From: UBA9611 sp965237595
Lineage (GTDB): Bacteria > Chloroflexota > Dehalococcoidia > Lucifugimonadales > UBA3495
NCBI GenBank assembly: GCA_965237595.1
Contig: CBDEFY010000006.1
Location: 434,001 to 498,000 of the forward strand
Direction: 5' to 3'
DNA length: 64,000 nucleotides
Within the stretch, counting starts at the first letter, position 1. Each line of letters starts with the position of its first letter. Below the pieces are notes generated by a model. It did no database searches. It had not been told where the DNA came from and was given only the letters and a program-made list of their open reading frames with translations. The translations under genes were made by a program, and so were the position numbers. This document shows positions 45,878-53,919 of this stretch, piece after piece.

Positions 45878-46483
45878 TCAGCATTCGACGGAGCGGTGGT
45901 CCGGCGGGCTCTCCATGAGCGGAGTTGCGGAGAGTGGTTGCAGATGACGGGGTTTGGTCGGCGTGCGTAGGGGCGGTTTGAAAACCGCCCCTACATTCAT
46001 GTTTTGAGCGGCCACGAGGGGGCGGAAATCACTCCCGATCAGTTCGCCGGTCTTTACGTGTTCTTTGAGACCCTCTAGAGTTTTCGCCAGACTTCGCTGA
46101 GTCTTCCGGCGAATGATTAGGGCGTTCATCAAAGAGCCGATTGGCCCGAAACGCAGGCCGTAGCGAAGATCTGTGTACACCACAGTTTTATCGCCTTGAG
46201 CCTTGACTGACCAGGTGCTATAGCCCCCGGATATGGGGCCTGCGCCAGTGAACGAATAGACGAAATCCCGGCCGTCGTTCCACTCGGTAATGGTTTCTTC
46301 GATGCCTCCGAAACCCGCGACGTCACAGTGACGCGAGGCATCCTGGCCATTGCTGTTCTCGGAGGTGGAATACGATTTTGTAACCGATGGCGCCCACCGG
46401 TAAACCTCGCCGAAATCGGCAAGCACTTCCCACACCTTCTGCACTGGAGCATCGATTACGATTTGACTTTCTGCCTTATTCAT
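45878..46483 (-). CDS. SRPBCC-family (polyketide cyclase/START-like) protein with repeat-derived tail
   Basis: 201 residues. Residues 1-145 form the SRPBCC fold: IVIDAPVQKVWEVLADFGEVYRW, then IEETITEWNDG and a C-terminal amphipathic helix. These proteins bind hydrophobic ligands. Residues about 163-185 are encoded by a palindromic dispersed repeat (45967-45994) and flanking sequence, so the original gene was probably shorter. The upstream region carries a motif shared with the tetR upstream region, suggesting TetR control. Confidence 0.85.
   Translation of the reverse strand: MNKAESQIVIDAPVQKVWEVLADFGEVYRWAPSVTKSYSTSENSNGQDASRHCDVAGFGGIEETITEWNDGRDFVYSFTGAGPISGGYSTWSVKAQGDKTVVYTDLRYGLRFGPIGSLMNALIIRRKTQRSLAKTLEGLKEHVKTGELIGSDFRPLVAAQNMNVGAVFKPPLRTPTKPRHLQPLSATPLMESPPDHRSVEC
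45967..45994. repeat. Palindromic GTAGGGGC...GCCCCTAC repeat inside a coding tail
   Basis: GTAGGGGCGGTTT and AAACCGCCCCTAC form a near-perfect palindrome. Relatives with the same ends but different middles occur at 59113-59155 and 59206-59236. Confidence 0.7.
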
Positions 46484-46595
46484 TGTTGTTTCCTTCTACG
46501 TTTGTGTTTTTGATTGATCCTGGACTCTTTGCGGATTGCCTTGCCAGCTGGCATCAGATGCGAAGCATAGATTCACCTCCTCGAAATCATTTGTG

Positions 46596-46613
46596 TAAAC
46601 CGGTTAGCCAACC
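46596..46613. promoter_or_regulatory. Candidate TetR operator upstream of the SRPBCC gene
   Basis: TAAACCGGTTAGCCAACC matches 14 of 18 bases with the motif upstream of tetR at 47308. Its GGTTAGCCAACC core is a near-palindrome. Confidence 0.45.
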
Positions 46614-46663
46614 TTTTTAAATTTCGTCGATTTCATGTGATGTGAAATCAAGATTGGAACTGC

Positions 46664-47284
46664 TTAGGAAAGGGGCGGGGTTTGCCAGAAACGGTCCGTG
46701 AGCATCGATGTGAGCGCGTGACAAGACTCGCCAAGGTCAATGTCCGGCTCCCAGCTAAGTTGAATCTGTAGGCCCATCATGGCTCCAAAGATCAGCCGGG
46801 CGGCGGCCTGAGGGTCCAGACCTGGGTCGACTCGTCCTGCCTTCTGTGCTTTACTGACGGACTCTGCCAAAGCGGCCAGATATGGTTTGAAGGAAGGCAA
46901 CTGGCCGTCCATGATTCGCTTGTTCACCAGGGACTCGGCCCAGAGGAACATGGCGAGGCGGTTGGCATCCACAGACGTCGGAGAGGCCATGTTTGATAAG
47001 GTGGCGTCTATCAGGTTCAACAGCTCGGACTCAGCATCATCGGTTTCGGCTGAACTAACAAAGATGGCCTCGGCCTGCCGCGCCGACCTTTCCCTAATGG
47101 CATCGATGATGTCTTCCTTGGATTTGAAGTAGTGGTACACCGCCCCGCGTGAAAGGCCGGCCTCCAGCCTGATGTCCTCGATTGTCGTCTGGTGGAAGCC
47201 ATTGCATGAGAACGTGGCCACCGCCGCATCAAGAATCTGGTTGCGGCGGTCCTCCAAGTACTCTTCGCTGACTTTGGGGGCCAT
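46664..47284 (-). CDS. TetR-family transcriptional regulator
   Basis: 206 residues. The N-terminal HTH (RRNQILDAAVATFSCNGFHQ, then SRGAVYHYFKSKEDII) is canonical; residues 70-206 form the ligand/dimer domain. It is encoded directly upstream of the SRPBCC gene on the same strand with a 180-bp gap. Both upstream regions share an 18-bp motif, so it likely controls itself and the SRPBCC gene. Ligand unknown. Confidence 0.93.
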   Translation of the reverse strand: MAPKVSEEYLEDRRNQILDAAVATFSCNGFHQTTIEDIRLEAGLSRGAVYHYFKSKEDIIDAIRERSARQAEAIFVSSAETDDAESELLNLIDATLSNMASPTSVDANRLAMFLWAESLVNKRIMDGQLPSFKPYLAALAESVSKAQKAGRVDPGLDPQAAARLIFGAMMGLQIQLSWEPDIDLGESCHALTSMLTDRFWQTPPLS

Positions 47285-47307
47285 GATTATCTCCGTGCCA
47301 CGTTAAA

Positions 47308-47325
47308 TAAACCGGCTGGCCGTCC
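47308..47325. promoter_or_regulatory. Candidate TetR autoregulatory operator
   Basis: TAAACCGGCTGGCCGTCC lies 24 bp before the tetR start and shares 14 of 18 bases with 46596-46613. Confidence 0.45.
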
Positions 47326-47683
47326 TAGTTAATATCTATGGTGCCAGAGAATTCAAGAAGATTCAACCGGATATTTGTTGGAACGGCCAATCATGAACAC
47401 CCCGGGCGGTAGTCGAAAACCACGGAACGCCTTCTCGTCCTGTAGGCGGGCAGCGGGTATCCGTGAGACCTCGGCCAGAATGCGCCCCGAATTGGTATGC
47501 CTGTGGGGGAGCGGTGGTTCGACGGGCTCACCACGAACGGTCGGTGTGGTGGATACGAGGTTAGGTGTGCCGGGTGCGTGGTAATGCAGGGTTTATCGGC
47601 TTCATTCCCAGATGACCCAATCGAATAATCGCCCCACCAGCCCACCCACCCGTTCCCAGAAAACCCGGCTGCGCCGGCGGCGG
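47326..47683. other. Intergenic region with a dispersed repeat arm
   Basis: No credible gene: the open frames here are short, Pro/Arg-rich and antisense artefacts. GGTGGTTCGACGGGCTCACC (from 47513) is a variant arm of the repeat at 16155-16225. Confidence 0.5.
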
Positions 47684-48667
47684 TTAGCGGCGGCGGTCTA
47701 TTACGTAGTCGGCCAATTCTAGCAGGGAGCGTTTGGGGTCGCAGTCGGGGAGAAGTTGGAGGGCCTGGCGGGCCTTGTCCAAGTAGTCTTGGACCACCTG
47801 TTCGCAGTCCTGGAGGATGATTGAGTTGTTGATTACCTCCACCACCTTCTCCAGCTTGCTGTCGTTTGAGGGGTCCTGGAACAGTGTCGGCACCAAGTTG
47901 TCCTCGGGGTAACGCTCCATCAACATGATCGTGGGCAGGGTCAACACCCCGTTCAGCAGGTCGCTGCCCACCGGCTTGCCCAGGTTGGAGGCGTCCCCTT
48001 GAAAGTCCAGCAGGTCGTCGCCCACTTGGAAGGCCATGCCTATGTTGTACCCGTAGTCCCGCAGGGCCTGCACCTCATGTTCCGGCGCGTCGCCCAATAC
48101 GGCGCCCGATTCGCTGGCGGTACAGAACAGTGACGCGGTCTTACGGTAAATGCGGTCATTGTAGAGGTCCCTGGCCTGGGCGGCGTCGAACGCGGTGAAA
48201 TACTCCATCAATTGGCCGCTGGCCAGTTCCATGATGGTCTCGGAGAACCGGCGGATCACCCGGATGTTCTGGGTGTCGCAGACAAAGGTGGCCGAGGTGG
48301 CGAAGACGTAGTCGCCGAAGAGCACCGCCACGTGCGGGCTCCAAGTGCTGCTCACCGTGGCCCGGCCCCGGCGCACGGGCGAGTTGTCCACCGTGTCGTC
48401 GTGAATCAGGGTGGCCAGATGTAGCAGTTCCACGGCGCTGGCCATGAGGATGGGCCGGGCCGGGTCGTGGGGATGGAACTGAGCGGCCAGCAGGGTGACG
48501 GCCGGGCGCACCCGTTTGCCGCCGGCGTCGGTCACGTACTGGAGCAGGGGCTGGACGGGGGCGGTCTCGGTATCCGCCAGGCTGCGGAGCTTATCTTCAA
48601 CCCGCGCCAGTCCCTCTTGGACCGGGGCGTAGATGGAGGCGGTGCGCTGGTCGAGGCCATGGAGCAT
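47684..48667 (-). CDS. Polyprenyl (E-isoprenyl) diphosphate synthase
   Basis: 327 residues from ATG 48667. The first Asp-rich motif LIHDDTVDNS and second VGDDLLDFQGD, plus GGKRVRP and YRKTASLF, define a trans-prenyltransferase. Small residues before the first Asp motif suggest a medium/long product such as a quinone side chain; product length is inference. It starts one base after the metG stop (TAG-A-ATG), so it is translationally coupled to metG. The longer upstream frame (to 48832) overlaps metG and is not conserved. Confidence 0.94.
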   Translation of the reverse strand: MLHGLDQRTASIYAPVQEGLARVEDKLRSLADTETAPVQPLLQYVTDAGGKRVRPAVTLLAAQFHPHDPARPILMASAVELLHLATLIHDDTVDNSPVRRGRATVSSTWSPHVAVLFGDYVFATSATFVCDTQNIRVIRRFSETIMELASGQLMEYFTAFDAAQARDLYNDRIYRKTASLFCTASESGAVLGDAPEHEVQALRDYGYNIGMAFQVGDDLLDFQGDASNLGKPVGSDLLNGVLTLPTIMLMERYPEDNLVPTLFQDPSNDSKLEKVVEVINNSIILQDCEQVVQDYLDKARQALQLLPDCDPKRSLLELADYVIDRRR

Positions 48668-48668
48668 T

Positions 48669-50375
48669 CTATTCGCCGGAGGCCCTGTTACCCAGTTTCT
48701 GGACCTCTTCCTCGATGATTTCCGGGGCCAACTTAGTATACAGCGGCGAGGGCTCCCGCAGGGTGGCGCCGGCCTTGATTCCGTGCACGATGGAATCGAA
48801 GTCCCACTCGCCCTCTGCAACGGGGCCGTCAAAGCCCAGGAACTCGTGGACCTTCTGAGAACTGAAGGGCATGAAGGGGTAGAGGATGATCTTGAGGCAG
48901 TTGATGGCCTGCATGGCCACGGTCAAGCTGGCCCCAGCCAGGTCCCGGTCTTCCTTGATGGTCTTCCACGGGGCCTTGGCGTCCAGGTAGCGGTTGGCCT
49001 CTTGAGCCAGGCTGAAGGCCTGGGTGATGGCGGCCTTGAACCGGCAGTTGTAGATGCTCTGGTCCACCGAGTCCATGGTCTCGCGGGCGGTGCGCAGCAA
49101 GCCCTCGTCCCCCTCGTCCAAAGACTTGACGCCGGGGACTTTCCCATCAAAGTTCCGGTACGTGAACGAGAGCACGCGGTTGACCAGGTTCCCGTAGGTC
49201 GCCACCAGTTCCTCGTTGTTGCGGCGCACGAACTCGGACCAAGAGAAATCGGAGTCCCCCGACTCGGGCATATTTATCGAAAGCAGATAGCGTAGGGGGT
49301 CGGGGTCGTACTTTTCCAGATAGTCCGGCAACCAGACGGCCCAGTTCTGGCTGGTGGAGAATTTCTGGTTTTCCAGGCTCAGGAACTCGTTGGCGGGGAC
49401 GTCATAGGGCAGGTTCAGGCCGTTGCCGTAGCCCAAGAGTATGGCCGGCCAGATAATGCTGTGGAAGGGGATGTTGTCCTTGCCGATGAAGTAGTAACTC
49501 TTGGCGTTGGGGTCCTTCCAGAAGTTCTCCCATTCACCGGGCCGGCCGTTGTTCTCGGCCCATTCCACGGCCGCCGACAGGTATCCGATGACCGCCTCGA
49601 ACCAAACGTAGATTCGCTTGGAATCGTAGCCCTCAACTGGCAGCGGGACTCCCCAGGTTAGGTCCCGGGAGATGGCGCGGTCTTTCAGGCCGTCCTGCAG
49701 AAAGCGGCGGGTGAAATTCAGGACGTTGGGCCGCCAGTGACTCTGCTTCTCGACCCATTCCAAGAGGGGTTCCTGGAAGGCCGACAGCTTGAGGAAGAAG
49801 TGCTCCGACTCCCGAAACTCGGGGGTGGTGCCGCAGATGGAGCAGTGTGGTTCCAATAGGTCTTGGGGGTCCAGGGTGCGGCCGCAGGAGTCGCACTGGT
49901 CGCCCCTGGCGCGGGGGTTCTGGCAGTGTGGGCAGGTACCTTCCACGTACCGGTCGGGCAGGTAGCGGTCGCACTGGGGACAGTAGGCCAACAGCATGTT
50001 GCCGGTGTAGATGTAGCCCTTCTCCTGAAGGGTCTTGAATATGTCATGGACCACCTTTCCGTGGTTCTCGGTGTGGGTGGTGGTGAACAGGTCGAAGGTG
50101 ATGCCCAACTGTTCCCAGGACTCCAAGAACATGGCGTGGTACCGCTCGACCACTTTCTGGGGGCTGATGCCTTCTTGGTCGGCCCTAATCGTGATTGGCG
50201 TGCCGTGAGTGTCGCTGCCCGACACCATCAGGACGTCGTTGCCCTTCATGCGGTGGTAGCGAGCGAAGATGTCGGCGCTCAGGTAGCAGCCGGCGATATG
50301 ACCCAAGTGAAGTGGACCGTTGGCGTAGGGCCAAGCCACGGCAACCAGAATGCGTTCAGGGATGCGTTCAGGCAA
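48669..50375 (-). CDS. metG: Methionyl-tRNA synthetase
   Basis: 568 residues, starting at TTG 50375. Class I HIGH motif as HLGH (PLHLGHIAGCY). Two zinc knuckles (CPQCDRYLP...CPHC and CDSC...CSIC) mark the four-Cys-pair MetRS1 type. The KMSKS loop is NQKFSTSQNW. A helical anticodon domain follows, without a fused C-terminal tRNA-binding domain. It charges elongator and initiator tRNA-Met. Probable extended -10 (TGATAGAAT) lies on the minus strand at 50416-50424. Confidence 0.96.
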   Translation of the reverse strand: MPERIPERILVAVAWPYANGPLHLGHIAGCYLSADIFARYHRMKGNDVLMVSGSDTHGTPITIRADQEGISPQKVVERYHAMFLESWEQLGITFDLFTTTHTENHGKVVHDIFKTLQEKGYIYTGNMLLAYCPQCDRYLPDRYVEGTCPHCQNPRARGDQCDSCGRTLDPQDLLEPHCSICGTTPEFRESEHFFLKLSAFQEPLLEWVEKQSHWRPNVLNFTRRFLQDGLKDRAISRDLTWGVPLPVEGYDSKRIYVWFEAVIGYLSAAVEWAENNGRPGEWENFWKDPNAKSYYFIGKDNIPFHSIIWPAILLGYGNGLNLPYDVPANEFLSLENQKFSTSQNWAVWLPDYLEKYDPDPLRYLLSINMPESGDSDFSWSEFVRRNNEELVATYGNLVNRVLSFTYRNFDGKVPGVKSLDEGDEGLLRTARETMDSVDQSIYNCRFKAAITQAFSLAQEANRYLDAKAPWKTIKEDRDLAGASLTVAMQAINCLKIILYPFMPFSSQKVHEFLGFDGPVAEGEWDFDSIVHGIKAGATLREPSPLYTKLAPEIIEEEVQKLGNRASGE

Positions 50376-50424
50376 GGAGAAAAGTCCCGTTACGATTTAC
50401 GGATTTGGTGGGGATATTCTATCA

Positions 50425-51047
50425 TTGGGTGAGGCGTAACACCAAAGCAAAGGAACGAATTCATAACTTAGCGGGCCTTCCGTGCCAATTCTTTAGATGA
50501 ACCCATTTCCAAGGAATCGACCAAGAGCACTTAGCCCAACCTCAGGCGGACATCCGGGAGGTATTAATTTGAGCGATCCGTACTTTACGACATAGTTGAC
50601 CTGGAACCCGACTAGGACTTCGGGTGACATCCGCTGGAAGAATCTAGATACCGAATGAGGTAACCTGAGGAAACAGCACAAAGATGATGTGCCATGAGCT
50701 TGAGAAAATCCTTGCAGCGACCAATCCACAATTCCTAGTATTGACTCAATCGTCGAAGGGCACTCGAATCGGAGAAGTTCCAGCCTCTGTCAAGGCACCC
50801 CCGAGAAAAGGGATTTGGTACTTACAGAATCATCAACCTAAAAATTATTTTCCATGGGCGAAATCGCTAAAGCCTCGAACGCGCCCTCGAAAGACAGCGA
50901 ATGGGATGATATGCTAGTATCCGGATGTGATTATTGCGTTATTTCCCCACGTTGTTGGATGCATAGTTAGTCCTTCTTCATGACACCTGGCTCCATCCTA
51001 AATCAGATCGGACCCTCTTAATCCTAGTGCGGCGGAGGTTCATTGAC
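50425..51047. other. AT-richer intergenic region without recognisable genes
   Basis: About 620 bp of visibly lower GC than the surroundings. Two frames (50684-50917 plus, 50493-50729 minus) overlap each other and lack ribosome sites and family features. It begins the compositionally distinct patch that holds the vapBC pair, consistent with acquired DNA. Confidence 0.5.
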
Positions 51048-51731
51048 ATGTCTTCCGCGACCCCCACCGAGTGTGAACTACAACCATGGTATCGCCGCCT
51101 TTTTCTTTCGTCATATAGGGTCTCCGAGGCAGCTGTCTACACAGGCGCGGCTGCCAATACCATCGCGAATTGGCATTATCGAGGAAGGCCTGTGCTGCCG
51201 GGTCGCGAACGTGGGAAACCTCTGAATTACCTTGAGTTGGTGGAAGTAGCCTTCGTCGCCTTCTTTCGATCTACTGGTTTCTCGATGCGTCGTATTAGGT
51301 CAGCGCGAGACTATGTCTCTAAGGCTTTCGCAGTCGAATTTCCTCTTGCTGAATACCAATTTAAGACAGAGGGCATGTACATCCTGATGGATTACAATCA
51401 ATTCGACCCTGACCCCAATGTCGACCAAATCATTGTCGCTGATAAATCGGGGCAATTAGCCTGGACTAGCTTACTCGGAGACAAGTTCGCGGAATTTGAT
51501 TATGAGTTTGAGTTAGCGATGCGTTGGTACCCGGCGGGGCGAGACAGCCTCGTCGTTGTTGATCCGCGGGTTTCATTTGGAGCGCCGGTAGTCCACGGAT
51601 TACCGACATGGGTAGTGAAAGGCCGGTGGAACGCCGGCGAGTCGGTCGAAGAAATATCTGAAGACTTCACCATTCCGGAGGAAGCCGTTAAGGATGCATT
51701 AGCCTTTGAGCGAATAGATATCGCGGCATAA
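51048..51731 (+). CDS. VapB45-like antitoxin with MerR-type HTH and DUF433
   Basis: 227 residues from ATG 51048 (GGAGG 9 nt upstream). A MerR-like HTH (YRVSEAAVYTGAAANTIANW) is followed by a linker and a C-terminal DUF433 domain (VHGLPTWVVKGRWNAGESVEEISEDF). Size and architecture match VapB45 (Rv2018, 239 residues). It should bind its own promoter and neutralise the adjacent PIN-like toxin. Codon use and GC are lower than neighbouring housekeeping genes. Confidence 0.8.
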   Translation: MSSATPTECELQPWYRRLFLSSYRVSEAAVYTGAAANTIANWHYRGRPVLPGRERGKPLNYLELVEVAFVAFFRSTGFSMRRIRSARDYVSKAFAVEFPLAEYQFKTEGMYILMDYNQFDPDPNVDQIIVADKSGQLAWTSLLGDKFAEFDYEFELAMRWYPAGRDSLVVVDPRVSFGAPVVHGLPTWVVKGRWNAGESVEEISEDFTIPEEAVKDALAFERIDIAA

Positions 51732-51747
51732 TTGGAGCCCAATCGTA

Positions 51748-52155
51748 GTGACATTATTCTGGGATAAAAATTGCCCGAAGACTATCCCGGAAGCTTTAAA
51801 AATCCTTAACTTGCCAATTGGTATTGAGTATTACCTAGAGCATTTTCCGTTGAGTGATTCACAACCCGAAGGCGGCGATGACAAATGGATGGAGCAAATC
51901 GCGGCTTGGGGCTGGACCAACGTAATTAGCCAGGATTACAATTTTCACACCAAAGAGAATGAGCGGTTCGCTCTCCGACAATATAATTTCGGTTGTTTCT
52001 ATCTTTGGGGGGCTTCGGCACCAAAATGGGAAATATTACGATGCTTTGCCCGTGGATATGATCGCATTATTGAAGCGTCGACTTCTCACCCTAGACCATT
52101 CATTTTCCGAGTAACACTGAGGTGGACCCGGAAATTCGGACAGGTGGTTAAGTGA
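51748..52155 (+). CDS. VapC45-like PIN-domain toxin, C-terminus replaced by IS3 sequence
   Basis: 135 residues from GTG 51748, 16 nt after the antitoxin. LFWDKNCPKTIPEAL carries the first PIN-like acidic residue, DDKWMEQIAAWGWTNVISQDYNF the next ones. The order and size fit VapC45 (Rv2019). At codon 124 an IS3 element begins, so the last 12 residues (LRWTRKFGQVVK) are element-encoded. Excising the element plus one CAC duplicate restores a 134-residue frame ending TGA at 53485. Whether the retailed toxin is active is unknown. Confidence 0.75.
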   Translation: MTLFWDKNCPKTIPEALKILNLPIGIEYYLEHFPLSDSQPEGGDDKWMEQIAAWGWTNVISQDYNFHTKENERFALRQYNFGCFYLWGASAPKWEILRCFARGYDRIIEASTSHPRPFIFRVTLRWTRKFGQVVK

Positions 52156-52207
52156 GAGTTCTGCTCCTAAAATAGCCACAGCTGTTGCTGTGAGGGAGGA
52201 GTGGGAC

Positions 52208-52492
52208 ATGTCAAAAGAGCGGAGGAAGCACAGCCCAACATTCAAGGCCAAGGTGGCCCTGGAAGCGGTGAAGGGTGAAGAGACGGTGGCCCAACTGGCC
52301 GCCCGCTACGAGGTCCATCCCGGGCAGATCCAGGCCTGGAAGAAGTCCTTGTTGGAAGGAGCGGTCGGCGTCTTTGGTGGGAACCAAGACAAACGCCAGA
52401 AGAGCGATGCGGTCCTTGTTGCCCGGCTCTATCAGCAGATCGGCCAACTGAAGGTTGAGCGGGATTTCTTGGCGGAGAGGCTCGGTCCATGA
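52208..52492 (+). CDS. IS3 OrfA, HTH transposase subunit
   Basis: 94 residues from ATG 52208 (GGGAGGAG upstream). Tnp HTH_8-type sequence KHSPTFKAKVALEAVKGEET and a leucine-zipper-like end (QQIGQLKVERDFLAERL). A hairpin CACAGC-TGTT-GCTGTG (52177-52192) lies just before the ribosome site and may limit translation from outside promoters. Its stop overlaps orfB as ATGA. Confidence 0.93.
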   Translation: MSKERRKHSPTFKAKVALEAVKGEETVAQLAARYEVHPGQIQAWKKSLLEGAVGVFGGNQDKRQKSDAVLVARLYQQIGQLKVERDFLAERLGP

Positions 52493-53433
52493 GCCGGGAG
52501 CGGCGGCGGGAGATGGTGGACCGGCGGCACCCAGCCTTGTCCACAGTGAGACAGTGCGCCTTACTGAGCATCAGCAGGTCCAGCCTAAACTACCGGCGCA
52601 AGGGGACTTGCTCGGAGAACCTGACCGTGATGAAGGCGATGGACCACCAGTACCTAAGTACCCCCTTCTACGGGTCGCGGCGCATGAGGGTCTGGCTGGG
52701 CACTCAAGGTCACAGGGTGAACCGGAAGCGGGTCCAGCGTCTGATGCGGACCATGGGACTACGTGCCATCTACCGGTGGCCCCGGACCAGCAAGCCGGGG
52801 CCAGGGCACAAGGTGTATCCCTACCTCCTGAGCGGCATGGAGATCACCAGACCAAATCAGGTGTGGGCCGCCGACATCACCTACATCCCCATGGCCAAGG
52901 GTTTCTTATACCTGGTGGCCATCATGGATTGGTACACGCGGTACGTGGTGGCCTGGCGTCTTTCCAACACCTTGGATGCTGATTTCTGTGTCGAGACATT
53001 GGAGGAAGCGCTTGGCAAGGGGAAGCCAGAGGTCTTCAACACCGACCAGGGCAGCCAGTTCACCGGCGAAGCCTTCACCGGTCTCCTAGAGCAGCACGGA
53101 GTGAGAATCAGCATGGACGGGAAGGGACGCTACACCGACAACATCTTGTTGGAGCGGCTGTGGCGCACGGTTAAGTACGAGGAGGTCTACCTGAAAGCCT
53201 ACTCCAACGGGCGAGAAGCCAAGGCCGGGCTTGACGCATACTTCAGCTTCTACAACAACCAAAGACCCCACCAGGCCTTGGGCTACCGGACACCGGCTGA
53301 GGTGTTCAAAGGAGACTTGGCGCCATCAGATGAACGGTCAATCAATGGGAAACGGGCACCGAACGGAGCGTTCTCAGACCTTGGAAAGACGGCGGAACTC
53401 CCACTTAGTTTTGCACCAAACCTGTCCAACTAA
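52489..53433 (+). CDS. IS3 OrfB, DDE transposase
   Basis: 314 residues. HTH_21 segment near 55-100, then the rve core: first Asp in VWAADITYIP, second in FNTDQGSQFT and Glu in LLERLWRTVKYEEV, the DD(35)E of IS3. The ATG overlaps the orfA stop (ATGA), so expression may rely on reinitiation rather than only the usual -1 frameshift. Confidence 0.95.
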   Translation: MSRERRREMVDRRHPALSTVRQCALLSISRSSLNYRRKGTCSENLTVMKAMDHQYLSTPFYGSRRMRVWLGTQGHRVNRKRVQRLMRTMGLRAIYRWPRTSKPGPGHKVYPYLLSGMEITRPNQVWAADITYIPMAKGFLYLVAIMDWYTRYVVAWRLSNTLDADFCVETLEEALGKGKPEVFNTDQGSQFTGEAFTGLLEQHGVRISMDGKGRYTDNILLERLWRTVKYEEVYLKAYSNGREAKAGLDAYFSFYNNQRPHQALGYRTPAEVFKGDLAPSDERSINGKRAPNGAFSDLGKTAELPLSFAPNLSN

Positions 53434-53516
53434 TTGGGTCCACCTCACACGTCAGGCCCTCTTGACTCCCGTTACCATCAGTTGATTTGAATGAACGTGT
53501 CTACCATCAAGTGCGT

Positions 53517-53545
53517 TTGACAACCCCCAGCCCTGCTGATACCAT
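53517..53545 (+). promoter_or_regulatory. Promoter of the ilvB T-box leader
   Basis: TTGACA (53517-53522), 17 bp, TACCAT (53540-53545). Confidence 0.6.
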
Positions 53546-53551
53546 TCTCGA

Positions 53552-53820
53552 GTTACATAGTTACGAATTCCGCTGGGAACGGGAGTAGTAGGGGTACCCT
53601 GCCTGAGAGAGCCGGTGGTTGGTGTGAATCCGGTGGCAGAAGGACCCCGAACTCGCCCGGGAGCGGCCCGCCTGAAACAGCAGTAGGGCGCGGCGGTTGA
53701 CACCGATATAAAGTCTTCGAGTGGCCAGGCGGCAATCCCGATTCATCGGGACGCAGGGCCTGAAGAAGGGTGGTACCACGGGAACCACAAGCCCGTCCCT
53801 TCAGTGGGATGGGTTTTTTA
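53552..53820 (+). promoter_or_regulatory. T-box leader, leucine-type specifier
   Basis: The distal stem I motif (GAGAGAGCCGGTGG then TTGGTGTGAATCCGG), a specifier region GAACTCGCCC giving CUC (Leu) at 53652-53654, and the T-box AGGGTGGTACCACGGG (53767-53782) are in order. A terminator follows at 53790-53820. Uncharged tRNA-Leu should stabilise the antiterminator and switch on ilvBNC. Confidence 0.88.
53790..53820 (+). terminator. T-box-controlled terminator
   Basis: AGCCCGTCCC pairs with GGGATGGGTT (two wobbles) around TTCAGT, followed by a T-run. Confidence 0.85.
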
Positions 53821-53833
53821 TTGGAAATTTTTA

Positions 53834-53860
53834 GTCCTTCGACAGGCTCAGGACGAGCGG
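53834..53860. repeat. Dispersed repeat arm between T-box and ilvB
   Basis: GTCCTTCGACAGGCTCAGGA (from 53834) is a copy of the 16155-16225 repeat arm, inserted 60 bp before the ilvB start. Confidence 0.7.
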
Positions 53861-53919
53861 GTTCTCCTGGATTTAGGACTGTCAGACAACCGGAACAAAC
53901 GGGTGATTGGAACCGAAAG

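Larger units (their letters stand above)
52118..53447 (+). mobile_element. IS3-family insertion sequence, copy 1 (intact)
   Basis: Ends TGAGGTGGACCC (52118) and GGGTCCACCTCA (53447) are perfect 12-bp inverted repeats. A 3-bp target duplication CAC flanks them (52115-52117, 53448-53450). Length is 1330 bp with orfA and orfB. It interrupts the vapC-like gene. Copy 2 at 59638 differs at only a few bases, so transposition was recent. Confidence 0.95.

Noticed and set aside
47375..47645. Small ORFs between tetR and the polyprenyl synthase
   Set aside because: They overlap each other on opposite strands and include a dispersed repeat arm; no ribosome site or family match.
53770..53919. Upstream extension of ilvB
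   Set aside because: It would translate the T-box terminator and a dispersed repeat; the family N-terminus begins at 53920.
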